Source of the DNA: Bacillus sp. SM2101
GTDB taxonomy: Bacteria > Bacillota > Bacilli > Bacillales > SM2101
Length of the DNA: 64,000 nucleotides
Assembly: GCF_018588585.1 (NCBI RefSeq)
Contig: NZ_JAEUFG010000005.1
Span: 184,239 to 248,238 of the forward strand
Direction of reading: 5' to 3'
Part shown: piece by piece, positions 9,630 to 18,623 of the stretch
Position numbering within the stretch: position 1 is the stretch's first letter
Layout of the letters: each line of letters starts with the position of its first letter
The notes under the pieces: model-generated
What the model saw: only the letters and a program-made list of their open reading frames with translations
Told to the model about the DNA's origin: nothing
Databases searched by the model: none
Translations under genes and position numbers: made by a program

Positions 9630-10631
9630 ATGCACACAACAAATATTGTTCGTCAATTCAGGGATGTTGGTGGAACTTTACTAACGGCTATTATAATTAG
9701 TTACACAGTATTAGATCGTGGTCTACTAGCTACTTTGCCTATTACATTACTTCTAGCATTTAGTTTATATTTTGTTGGATACAAGATATGGTGGATGCTG
9801 TCTACCACTTTAATTGTATATTTTATAATAAGTGCCACAGAAGCTACTGATATTAATATCTTCATTTTATTTAACAGCATTATAGATATTAGTGCTGCCT
9901 ACTTATTAGGCGTATGTATTAAAAAGTTTAATGGAAATTATCTAAAAATTAAGTATATTATTTTACTTCTTTTCAGCATTATCTTTGCAACCTTATCCAT
10001 AATCGTGCACAGTTCAATTTATGGAACTCCTTTAGAGCATTTCACCGCTAAGAATAATGCTATGATCTACATTAACGAAACCTATAACGGTGATCTAGAA
10101 ATTTCAGGTGTTCATTATAATTCAATTTTAAATGAACATATTGTCAATGTTATAAATAAAAAGGACAGAAGAGATGAAGGAAGACTATATTATAAAAAAT
10201 ATAGTATTTTCGATGATTACCACTATCGAATCGAAAAGAGTCAAAGTGAATTGATAAGTAAAATGTTCAAGGTAATGCTGGATCAAAATATAAATATTTC
10301 CATAGAAGAAATGAGCTCACATGTTACACTTCCTAAGAATAAATACCTTACTAAGGATATATACTCTGGAGTTGAACCTATTGGAATTAGCCTTACCATA
10401 AAACCTCATGCTCCAGATACTTACTTTGTTTCTAAAGAGGCTTTTAGTAAAGAAGCTTTTAACATTTTAAACACGTTTAAGAAACTAGGATTTACGTACG
10501 AAAGTATTGATATAGAATCTTTTTTAGCTGATGGTAATACATTCTATTCTATTTCAATTGAAGATCCCATTGAATTATATAGCTTTGAAACTGTAGTTTC
10601 GCAAACTAAAGAAATTGTTGAAAAAAAATAA
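9630..10631 (+). CDS. Membrane protein with large extracytoplasmic domain
   Basis: A 333-residue protein of unknown function. The first 130 residues hold four predicted membrane helices (including TLPITLLLAFSLYFVGY and IKYIILLLFSIIFATLSII). The remaining 200 residues form a soluble, charged region rich in beta-type segments, likely outside the cell. The layout resembles the YfjL-like group of Bacillus proteins, but I cannot confirm that by eye. The start follows TGGAGGATG. It stands alone between gene-poor stretches. Confidence 0.65.
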   Translation: MHTTNIVRQFRDVGGTLLTAIIISYTVLDRGLLATLPITLLLAFSLYFVGYKIWWMLSTTLIVYFIISATEATDINIFILFNSIIDISAAYLLGVCIKKFNGNYLKIKYIILLLFSIIFATLSIIVHSSIYGTPLEHFTAKNNAMIYINETYNGDLEISGVHYNSILNEHIVNVINKKDRRDEGRLYYKKYSIFDDYHYRIEKSQSELISKMFKVMLDQNINISIEEMSSHVTLPKNKYLTKDIYSGVEPIGISLTIKPHAPDTYFVSKEAFSKEAFNILNTFKKLGFTYESIDIESFLADGNTFYSISIEDPIELYSFETVVSQTKEIVEKK

Positions 10632-10888
10632 AATTATAGTTCTATAATGAAAACCATAGAGATCAATGTGAGTGCACAGCATTGAAAAAAAAAGATGTGT
10701 ACAATTGCTTAGGGGAAATTAATGAAAGAAGTTAGTGTAACTTACCTTCTACAAATGATGATAATGCAGTAGAAGAACACTCTTACACTTAGAAGTGATA
10801 CATTTATTAGGAAAAACGCATCAAAAAACTTTTATTGATGAAAGAGTCTGTCAAAGAAAATTTGAAGAAAGATGCTCTATATAAAGCA

Positions 10889-11344
10889 TCATTCAGGTAA
10901 GTTGTTTTTATTTCTATAAATTTCAATTCCTTTATAATAAGTGTCTGGAACTTTTAATACCCAATCCAATACAGGTAAGTTTTCTAACACTCCCATTCTG
11001 GTACTAGCCGTCGCTCTAGTTGACTTAAATGGATAGAATTCATAAAAAATTCCTTGTTGTTGTGGTTTTTCTTCGTCAATTGCTCTACTCAATCTAACAA
11101 TATGTTGAGATTTTTCAGTCTCGATATAAAAATAACTATCAGCAATATATTTAATGTCCAAGATCTCCGAATCATCTTCCAATTGACTTTGAGTGTTTCG
11201 AATATCTATCCGTTCGAGTTTCTCCATTGCATAGTCAAATTCATTAAATTTTTTTAATGGATTAAAATTAGCAATCAAGGCCATTACTGTCATTCCAGCA
11301 ATAAACATAGCTAAAAGATAACCGATTAATTTTCCTCTGGTCAT
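10889..11344 (-). CDS. Single-span membrane protein, unknown
   Basis: A 151-residue protein with one N-terminal helix (LIGYLLAMFIAGMTVMALIA) followed by a soluble domain of about 120 residues (ILDIKYIADSYFYIETEK). The start follows AAAGGAG. A GATGCT/AGCATC hairpin with a T-rich tail overlaps its stop and should end the transcript. Upstream at 10632-10888 I see no gene. The family is not recognised. Confidence 0.6.
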   Translation of the reverse strand: MTRGKLIGYLLAMFIAGMTVMALIANFNPLKKFNEFDYAMEKLERIDIRNTQSQLEDDSEILDIKYIADSYFYIETEKSQHIVRLSRAIDEEKPQQQGIFYEFYPFKSTRATASTRMGVLENLPVLDWVLKVPDTYYKGIEIYRNKNNLPE

Positions 11345-11988
11345 AATAAATCTCCTTTAGATGAATTGAATTGTCCATCTAATGGTAGCATACCATTTAT
11401 CCAATAATTATTAGCAATTAATGCTAACACAGAATCATAATTATACTCCCTCACTTATAGGTGGCAAAGGTATAACAAACATTTCTTGAACACTCCATAT
11501 CTATTATTTTCTTTTCTTAATTTACTCATTTGTATTTATCATTACAGTGCCATTCCTTTTAGATCCTAGTACTCGTAGTTGTCTCGTTACTTCACTTGTT
11601 CTCTAATCTCTTTCAAATCGTCACTATTTATGGAATTTACGTTGTTGTTGTTTTGTTCTATACATACGTGACCAACATCCCAGTATTTTTTATGCTTTAA
11701 TGGAAAATGGTAATGACTTTCCCCTTCTGTTACTAATTAAGTTTTGGGGTCACACGTATCACAAGAATTCTAAGTTTTGAAAGAATCTAATAGTTCTTTA
11801 AATAAAAAGCACCTCTATTATTGAGATGCTTTTTCCGACTTCTAAAATATGTATGATACTAATAATTACGTACAAAATTAATATTCAAAACCATTATTTA
11901 CTGATTTAAATGTTCTAAGTACTCTCCTGCTTTTTTCCCTTAATCCATATAACCTTTCAAAAAATTTTGAAGTTTATTCTTCTTGTTT
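11345..11988. other. Gene-poor stretch with terminator and coding remnant
   Basis: A bidirectional terminator-like hairpin lies at 11804-11834 (AAAAAGCACCTC/GAGATGCTTTTT). On the minus strand, 11587-11736 is an open frame of 49 codons without a start, containing YWDVGHVCIEQNNNNV. It continues upstream past single stops into CDTCDPKT, so it looks like a decayed small gene. No intact gene is seen. Confidence 0.4.
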
Positions 11989-12231
11989 TTAGTTAGTAAG
12001 TTCCGGCTTACCATTAATTAATACAACATTAAAGTATTCACCAGGTGGTAGATTACTTTTTTCTTTGCCTACTATGGTATAAGTGTTTCCTCCATAGTTA
12101 AATACAAGGTTATTACCATGTTGTACTGCATTTCCTTTGTGAACATTGCTCACTTCACCTCCACCTCCACCTCCACCACTACACCCAGATAATAGGATCG
12201 AAGTGATAATTAAAGAGTAAATAATTTTCAT
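11989..12231 (-). CDS. Small lipoprotein with poly-glycine linker
   Basis: An 80-residue lipoprotein. The signal peptide ends in LLSGC, and the lipidated Cys is followed by Ser and seven Gly, a flexible tether. The short mature domain (NLVFNYGGNTYTIVGKEK) looks like a small beta structure. The ATG is chosen because AGGTGG lies 6 bases upstream. Nothing nearby suggests a role. Confidence 0.6.
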   Translation of the reverse strand: MKIIYSLIITSILLSGCSGGGGGGGEVSNVHKGNAVQHGNNLVFNYGGNTYTIVGKEKSNLPPGEYFNVVLINGKPELTN

Positions 12232-12986
12232 AATAACCACCTATTCATCAAAATATGCTAAGGAAGAGTTCAAGGTCTTTTTCATTTCTTCACTTTAAGT
12301 TTTTTGGTCCTTCACATGGCAGTACCTAAATTGTCATTTTCCTGAGTTAATTTATCATCGTTAACTATATCTTCAATACCTCACTTAATCTCATTTATAT
12401 GCTTCAAATTACAAGCATTCAATCGATAACAGTTTCGAACCCACGTTCATACAATTTAGCAATTTGATAAACTTTACTGGGGAAATTGAACAACCTTCCT
12501 TTTTTTTCTTAGCCTAAATGTATCAATAATGGTACCATTTGTAAACTAAATTAGGAGGATTTTATGTAGTTCAACCGACAAAAAATGACAAATATTATGA
12601 CAACACGATTCTTAGGATTTTATGGTGTCTTGTTGATAAAGGAAAACTATGGGATTGGTGTGCTTTTTTTATATGAATTAAAAAGTTTGAAGTTAAGACG
12701 TGACGGAAGGAAATGTGTTGAAATATACTTGTGCATGATACCGCCCGTTCAGATGTATGTGTAATTAGTGTTGTCGAAATAATCTCTCCATATCCTGTTT
12801 CCACATTTAAGTAAACTTGAATATCAGTGAATCAGATGAAGATCCTACTCCACCTAAATTCACTGATTCCACCTATAGAAGCGGGGATCTTAACCATCGA
12901 TGAGGGACAGTATACCCTATTTAGTTATATTCCATTTTGAATGCCCTCTATAAGGCTAGGATAGAAAAGTTTCACTTAGGGATACC
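12232..12986. other. Gene-poor stretch with decayed coding traces
   Basis: An AGGAGG site at 12553 is followed by ATG and an immediate TAG, so a gene start there seems dead. A 9-base inverted repeat TCAGTGAAT/ATTCACTGA spans about 12822-12868, close to the nrdB end. On the minus strand near 12420-12480, QIAKLYERGFETVID-like codons run into stops. No intact gene is seen. Confidence 0.35.
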
Positions 12987-14033
12987 TTACAAATCATCAA
13001 AACCATTCACGTCTGATGCTTTTGTATATTGACGAGATTTTTGTTCAAAAAAGTCTGTTTTACCTAAATCGACTTCTTGGTAAGCGATAATCCATCGCAA
13101 TGGATTTTTTATCGGTGCATGAGGAAAAACATTTCTACCATGCCCCAATTGATGACAACGTTTATTGGCCATATATTGAATGTATTGCTCCAATTCCTCA
13201 AACACAATTCCATCCATTTTATTACCTATTATTTCACGACCCCATTCAATTTCTAATTCTGCTGCCTTCCGGAAGGTAGCAATTGCATATTGCTCTAGTT
13301 CTGGGGTGTTATACTCAGGGTTTTCTTTCAAAACTTCTTTATATATTTTTTCAAATAGACCTACATGGATTTGTTCATCTCTATTTATATAATTAATCAT
13401 CGTTGATGTTGCAACCATTTTTTGATTTCGTGCTAAATTATAAAAGAAAGCAAAGCCACTATAGAAAAACAAGCCTTCTAATATCACATCATATATGATG
13501 GAGTGCAAAAAGTTTTCGATGGATGGTTGTTCAGTAAAATCTTTATATCCATTCGTGATAAAGTCATTACGTTTTCGCAACGTATGTTCTGTACGCCAAT
13601 ATTCAAACACTTCATCCTGAATTTTTTTTGGTACAATGCTTGATAAAACATAGGAATACGAGTGATTGTGAATGACCTCCTGTTGAGCTAGCATAATCAT
13701 GAGTGCATTGACAGAAGAATCTGTAATATAGTCAGCAACCTTACTTGCATAGTCAGATTGAATGCTATCTAAAAGAGCTAATAATCCAATGATTTTCAAA
13801 AACGCTTCCTGCTCAACTTGAGAGAGCTGTGGAAATTGTTTTATATCCTTGCCCATATTAATTTCAAACGGTGTCCAGAAGTTTGCTAACATTACTTTGT
13901 ATTTTGGGTATGCCCAAGGAAAACGGACATCATCCCAGTTTAATATATTTGAACTTGCCCCGTTGATCATACTTGTTGAACAGTTTGGTGCTTGTGCATC
14001 CATGAGCTCTCGTTTTGCAATTGTAATCATCAT
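12987..14033 (-). CDS. nrdB: Class I ribonucleotide reductase beta subunit
   Basis: A 348-residue R2 protein that houses the di-metal centre and tyrosyl radical for deoxyribonucleotide synthesis. Metal ligands are visible in LLDSIQ (Asp), EVIHNHSY (Glu and His), EGLFFYSGF (Glu) and NRDEQIHVG (Glu and His). The radical Tyr is present four residues after the His in EVIHNHSY. It lies 26 bases downstream of nrdA in the same operon. Its ATG follows AGGGGG. No nrdI is present, which argues for an NrdAB-type rather than a standard class Ib system. Confidence 0.93.
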   Translation of the reverse strand: MMITIAKRELMDAQAPNCSTSMINGASSNILNWDDVRFPWAYPKYKVMLANFWTPFEINMGKDIKQFPQLSQVEQEAFLKIIGLLALLDSIQSDYASKVADYITDSSVNALMIMLAQQEVIHNHSYSYVLSSIVPKKIQDEVFEYWRTEHTLRKRNDFITNGYKDFTEQPSIENFLHSIIYDVILEGLFFYSGFAFFYNLARNQKMVATSTMINYINRDEQIHVGLFEKIYKEVLKENPEYNTPELEQYAIATFRKAAELEIEWGREIIGNKMDGIVFEELEQYIQYMANKRCHQLGHGRNVFPHAPIKNPLRWIIAYQEVDLGKTDFFEQKSRQYTKASDVNGFDDL

Positions 14034-14059
14034 TATCCCCCTCTTTTAACTTTTAACTA

Positions 14060-16318
14060 TTAACTATGGCAGCTATCGCAATCTTCAATGTCAGCAGTTG
14101 ATGTTGAACGTACATAATACGTTGTTTTTAATTCGTTTCGCCAAGCAAGTGTATGAAGCTCCAATAATTCTTTAGCCTTTACGTCATTCCGAACGTAAAT
14201 ATTAAATGAAATCGATTGGTCGATATGCCGCTGTCGTTTCGCGTTTTGCATAATACTCCACTTTTGGTCAATAGTATAAACCGACTTGTAATACCAGTTT
14301 GTGTGAGGTGTCAAATCTGGTGCAGTAACTGGTATTTTATAGTTCTTTTTCTCTTCAGAGTATTCTTTTCTAAATATCGGGTCAATACTTGCTGTAGACC
14401 CTGCAATGATCGAAGTTGATGAATTAGGTGCTACTGCAAGCAAATAGCCGTTTCGAATACCGTGCTTCTTAACATTTCCTTTTAACTCATTCCATGGTTT
14501 TGAATGATATTTTCTGTAATCAAAATATACTCCTGATTCCCAATCTGAGCCGTAAAATGCAGGATAGGGTGTTTTTTCCTTAGCCAATTCCATGCTAGCT
14601 TGAATTGTTTCGAACGCTATTTGTTCATACAGTTCATCACAATAAGCGACAGCTTCATCACTTTCCCACGCTATACCTTTTAATGCTAATAAATGGTGCC
14701 AACCAAATGTACCTAATCCAATCCCTCTATATTTTTCATTCGTTATTTCTGCTTGTAATACAGGAATTGCATTTAAATCTATTACATTATCAAGCATACG
14801 AACTTGTATTTTAATTAACCTGTTAAGGACATCATCCTGAACTGCTTTAGCTAAAGAGATTGATGATAAATTACAAACGACAAAATCCCCAGGCTCTTTC
14901 ACAGTAATGATTTGACCATCATCTACCATTTGTTCAACAACAACTGTTGGACTCATATTTTGCATAATTTCTGTACATAGATTACTACAATAAATCATCC
15001 CTTTATGTCTGTTTGGGTTTGCTCTATTTGCTGTATCTCGGTAGAACATATATGGTGTTCCTGTTTCTAACTGTGAAATCATAATAGCTTTGAAAATATC
15101 TATCGCCGCTACAGTTTCTTTTGAAAGGATCGGATTGTTGACGCATTCCCAATATTTATCTCTAAAAGACCCTTTGCCACGCTCCTCATCAAAATAATCC
15201 TCTAATGAAAAGCCCATTGTTTTTCTTACTTCGTGTGGGTCAAAAAGATACCATTCACCACGTTTTTCAACAACCTCCATAAATACATCAGGTATACACA
15301 CTCCGGTGAATAGATCATGTGTACGAAGTCTTTCATCTCCATTATTTAATCTCGTATCAAGAAACGACAATATATCCTTATGCCATACATCTAAATAAAC
15401 TGAAATCGCTCCTTGCCTTTGGCCAAGCTGGTCAACAGACACTGCCGTATTGTTTAACTGCTTCATCCAAGGTATAACCCCTGATGAAACTCCTTTAAAA
15501 CCCTTTATGTCACTACCTCTCGCTCTAATTTTCCCTAAATAAACACCTATCCCTCCACCATTTTTAGATAAATTCGCGATGTCTGTATTCGAATCATATA
15601 TCCCTTGCAAGCTATCATCAACTGTATCTATAAAACAACTTGATAGCTGGCCATAGCTTTTTCCTGCGTTAGCAAGTGTTGGTGTTGCAACCGTCATATA
15701 CAAATTAGAGAGTGCCCAATACGATTCCTTAATAAGCGCTAATCTATTTTCCTTATTTTCGTTCATCATCAATGTCATTGCAATGATGAGAAACCGCTCT
15801 TGTGGTAACTCAAATACTTCTCCTTGATGAGATTTTGCCAAATAACGATCCGATAATGTTAATAAACCTATATATGTAAAATATTGATCCCGCTCTGGTA
15901 CGATAATGTCTGCTAATATATCAATTTCTTCTCTTGAATATTGTGAGAGTAATTTCGGACTATAAATTCCCATCTCCGTCAGCTTTAATAGCAATTGATA
16001 AAATGAACCATAGTGATAACCTGACGACTCACCTCTATTTTCAGCCGCTTTTTGATAAAGTGAATCAAGATATATATTTGCAGCAAAGAAAGTCCAATCA
16101 GGCTCTAACGATGTAATTCTTTCCAGTGCAGATAATATTAACGCGTTGGTAAGTTGATCAATATGCCATTCATCTTTATTCTCAAGTGCTAGCATTATTT
16201 TCTCTCGATATTCATCAAATGATATATGAGGAAATCTATCAGCTATTTTTTGAACATAATCTAAAACCATTTCAGACGTACCATCAGCCAGCTGCTGATA
16301 CTCAACTAATACCTTTTG
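14060..16318 (-). CDS. nrdA: Class I ribonucleotide reductase alpha subunit
   Basis: A 752-residue catalytic subunit. The first redox Cys is in LSSCFID, the active-site Asn-x-Cys-x-Glu is in NLCTEI, the radical-transfer Tyr pair is in TYYVRS, and the C-terminal shuttle Cys pair is CDSC. The first 70 residues do not show the usual ATP-cone, so overall activity control may be lost (inference). The second ATG (16318) is preferred because AAAAGGGG lies 9 bases upstream, whereas the first (16330) abuts it. A cobalamin riboswitch and terminator lie upstream, so B12 should repress the operon. Confidence 0.93.
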   Translation of the reverse strand, partial: QKVLVEYQQLADGTSEMVLDYVQKIADRFPHISFDEYREKIMLALENKDEWHIDQLTNALILSALERITSLEPDWTFFAANIYLDSLYQKAAENRGESSGYHYGSFYQLLLKLTEMGIYSPKLLSQYSREEIDILADIIVPERDQYFTYIGLLTLSDRYLAKSHQGEVFELPQERFLIIAMTLMMNENKENRLALIKESYWALSNLYMTVATPTLANAGKSYGQLSSCFIDTVDDSLQGIYDSNTDIANLSKNGGGIGVYLGKIRARGSDIKGFKGVSSGVIPWMKQLNNTAVSVDQLGQRQGAISVYLDVWHKDILSFLDTRLNNGDERLRTHDLFTGVCIPDVFMEVVEKRGEWYLFDPHEVRKTMGFSLEDYFDEERGKGSFRDKYWECVNNPILSKETVAAIDIFKAIMISQLETGTPYMFYRDTANRANPNRHKGMIYCSNLCTEIMQNMSPTVVVEQMVDDGQIITVKEPGDFVVCNLSSISLAKAVQDDVLNRLIKIQVRMLDNVIDLNAIPVLQAEITNEKYRGIGLGTFGWHHLLALKGIAWESDEAVAYCDELYEQIAFETIQASMELAKEKTPYPAFYGSDWESGVYFDYRKYHSKPWNELKGNVKKHGIRNGYLLAVAPNSSTSIIAGSTASIDPIFRKEYSEEKKNYKIPVTAPDLTPHTNWYYKSVYTIDQKWSIMQNAKRQRHIDQSISFNIYVRNDVKAKELLELHTLAWRNELKTTYYVRSTSTADIEDCDSCHS

Positions 16319-16462
16319 CATTCTTTCCATCCCCTTTTAATAAAACTGCATATGAATCTCGCCTGCCACCAACATGCAATGAAATCATTACACATGCTAG
16401 GTTTATTGTGAAGTGACTCATTGGGTTAGAAGGCAGATCTAGACCCTGCTCATCCTAAAATA

Positions 16463-16491
16463 TAAAAAAGCTCATCCTTAGTAAGATGAGC
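16463..16491 (-). terminator. Terminator between riboswitch and nrdA
   Basis: On the minus strand GCTCATC and GATGAGC arms (8-base loop) are followed by a T-run. A second copy of GGATGAGC lies about 20 bases further downstream (16455-16448) and could pair instead with the 5' arm. The position, downstream of the riboswitch and before nrdA, fits an attenuation platform. Confidence 0.65.
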
Positions 16492-16629
16492 GAACAGAAC
16501 GATGGATATATAAAAGAGAGAATTATCACCCTTTTAAGAATAGTCATTCAACAAAAAAATGTTTGAATGATTTTTCTTCTCCTCGTCCTATCCTCCCAAC
16601 TCCCGAAGAAAATAGCACTACATAAAAAA
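16492..16629 (-). promoter_or_regulatory. nrdAB leader between riboswitch and terminator
   Basis: Untranslated leader on the minus strand. It contains a further hairpin, TCATTCAA and TTGAATGA around an AT-rich loop, which may be part of the switching structure. No gene is seen. Confidence 0.45.
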
Positions 16630-16820
16630 GGCAGGTCTCCTGACTTGTGCTTCGCTTTACTTTAAGCCCCTTCCCATGAAATCGTACTTCACAGTGGTTT
16701 CGCTTATTTCATCAGCACTTACAGTTGCGGGTACAGTTTTGGATTTTCACCAAATTCCCTACATGGAGATGTTCTATATTTCTCGAACATCTATACGTCG
16801 ATTTTTCGACACCTTTTTTA
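16630..16820 (-). promoter_or_regulatory. Cobalamin (AdoCbl) riboswitch
   Basis: Conserved B12-riboswitch blocks appear in order on the minus strand: AAAGGTGTCG at the 5' end, GGGAATTTGGTGAAAATCC, ACTGTACCCGCAACTGTAA, the B12 box region ACCACTGTG, GGGAAGGGGC, and the closing GTCAGGAGACCTGCC. It heads the nrdAB operon. Binding of adenosylcobalamin is expected to promote termination upstream of nrdA. Confidence 0.93.
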
Positions 16821-16949
16821 CTAGATAACAAAATATTGTATTATCAACTTAATTATACTACTAAATATTGAATTTCATTTTAAATTATAATAGGTTTTGA
16901 CATTTCTTGCAATAAAAACTATACGCAAATAAGTAGTATTTTTTGATGA

Positions 16950-17728
16950 GAGCTTAACCCTGATTCTGTCATGATGGTATACCAGAATAGTCTCGACTCA
17001 GATGAAAACACCATGTTACAATCTATCGTAATCGTATATTGAAAAGACAATGTAATTTCAAATGGCATGGATATGTTCATGAAGTAATTGAGGTTTCCGG
17101 TAAAGTATTAAAAACAGATATTGCTATAAAGCATAAAAGCAAACGAAGGAAATCAGATCGAAATATTAGAATATACGAGAAAGCCATAGCCAAAGGGGCA
17201 ACGTTTTCTCCGAGGGATATTTTACATTATGCTAATGAATGCTTGGATCACAAATACTATGAGCAAGCTATTCATTTGTATGAAACCATCCTTGCTATAA
17301 CAAATCAGGATAAAGAATTTAAGTGTTATGCTATATGGAAGATTGCTGATACTTATATTAACCTTAAAAATTATGACAAAGCGATTGAGTATTGTTTAGG
17401 CTCTTTTAAGGTTGATTCTCCAAAAGCTGAAATATGTTGCAGGTTAGCAACATGCTTTCAGTTAAAGAACGACATTCACCAAGCCATCAGTTGGTATAAA
17501 ATAGCGACAACTATTGAAATACCTCAATTAGAAGATTGTGGGTTTCCCATTTTTCAAGAATCATGTTACACATGGATTCCTCACCTAAAATTATGTGCTT
17601 GTTATATATATTTAGAAGACTATTCAAAAGCAAAGGTGCATAACGAGTTAGCAGAAAAATATATTCCTAATAGTTTTGCTGTAAAAGAATACAATCGGTT
17701 CTTACATGAAAAACATCTAGAAAGCTGA
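16950..17728 (+). pseudogene. Truncated glycosyltransferase with TPR tail
   Basis: The 3' part of a family 2 glycosyltransferase. The end of the GT-A domain survives in two frames: PDSVMMVYQNSLDSDENT up to about 17012, then, after a frameshift, YRNRILKRQCNFKWHGYVHE. A C-terminal tetratricopeptide region of about 180 residues follows (DRNIRIYEKAIAKG, FSPRDILHYANECLDH, KAEICCRLATCF, TWIPHLKLCACY). The catalytic first half is absent. The longest clean frame begins at TTG 17039 without a ribosome binding site. It is most likely dead, although a TPR-only product is conceivable. Confidence 0.75.
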
Positions 17729-17817
17729 AATTCCAGAAAATTAAACGTCAACTAACCCACAATCCGTTATAATTTTGGGTTAATTGACATTTATCTGAAG
17801 TGTGCATATTCCTTTAA

Positions 17818-18264
17818 CTACATCGGTATCGGAAGTTCTGTCATGGGCAGAAGGCGTGAATCTTCGATTGCTGCAGTCCGATGTCCAATACCGGCAAGGT
17901 AGTCTTGATGACTTGAAAAAGCAAGAAACGACTGCACGCTGTTCTGGCGGATTAGCATGACAAGATCCCACCTTTCGTCTTCTGGACCGATAAGAAACTC
18001 TCCGCTATCACCAAGAAACATGACTTCTCCCCCACTTTCACGGAGAAATGGGAGCGTGTGCTCAATATAGCGGTTGAAAGCTTCAGCACCGCTAATTGGG
18101 ACCTCCGATGATAGTTCAGGATTAGCTGTGTAATCGGCAATATCACGAAAACGCAGCAGGTTCAGCATGATGATGCTACCCTCATATCCCTGTTGGATGA
18201 ACCTCATACCAGCACGTTGCGATGGTTCGATGTAACGAACGGTTTTAGTGTTCTTTACACTCAT
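17818..18264 (-). CDS. DUF1330 domain protein, likely acquired
   Basis: A 148-residue cytoplasmic protein of the DUF1330 (dimeric alpha-beta barrel-like) type, with IIMLNLLRFRDIADY, SGAEAFNRYIEHTLPFL and ERWDLVMLIR as family-like segments. The ATG at 18264 follows AAGGAG by 8 bases. Its codons are visibly richer in G and C than the neighbours, which suggests horizontal transfer. Three copies of a palindromic operator lie directly upstream, but no regulator gene is adjacent. The function of the family is unknown. Confidence 0.75.
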   Translation of the reverse strand: MSVKNTKTVRYIEPSQRAGMRFIQQGYEGSIIMLNLLRFRDIADYTANPELSSEVPISGAEAFNRYIEHTLPFLRESGGEVMFLGDSGEFLIGPEDERWDLVMLIRQNSVQSFLAFSSHQDYLAGIGHRTAAIEDSRLLPMTELPIPM

Positions 18265-18278
18265 TTTCTTCACTCCTT

Positions 18279-18348
18279 GACGTAATTTAAGTCAATAGTA
18301 ACAAAAGACATAAATTATGTCGATGCTTTTGACATAATTTATGTCTTT
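18279..18348 (-). promoter_or_regulatory. Multi-copy palindromic operator upstream of DUF1330 gene
   Basis: Two perfect 18-base arms, 18304-18321 and 18331-18348, are reverse complements separated by 9 bases. Each contains the near-palindrome GACATAAATTATGTC. A third, weaker copy GACGTAATTTAAGTC lies at 18279-18293 next to the ribosome binding site. This arrangement is typical of repressor sites, for example of the TetR family (inference). Confidence 0.65.
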
Positions 18349-18623
18349 ATTGAAGTGATCTATCCATTAGCCCAATAAGCTTTACTCCACAATATGGTCC
18401 TAAAATGAAGAAAAGCACTAATCCTTGTTACAGATTAGCGCCAGACTGTTGAGACTCAATTTACCTTATATAAACTAGGGTTGTTCTATTAAATTGCTAT
18501 TTTACTAGATTCCTTATAGCATGGATATTTTCTAATTGTTTCTTTACAACTTGAGTAAGTTGAACTGCTGCTTCATAAAATCCATATTGGTCTGTACCTC
18601 AACGTGTATTGAATTTTATGTTA
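18349..18623. other. Gene-poor stretch
   Basis: I see no gene. It lies between the operator region of the DUF1330 gene and the 3' end of the large secreted protein gene. No clear terminator is visible. Confidence 0.4.

Noticed and set aside
12595..12804. A 69-codon minus-strand frame upstream of nrdB's end
   Set aside because: No ribosome binding site and no recognisable protein; the region looks like decayed DNA.
16621..16820. A plus-strand reading of the riboswitch region as a gene leader for the glycosyltransferase remnant
   Set aside because: All conserved B12-riboswitch blocks are in order only on the minus strand, pointing to nrdA.
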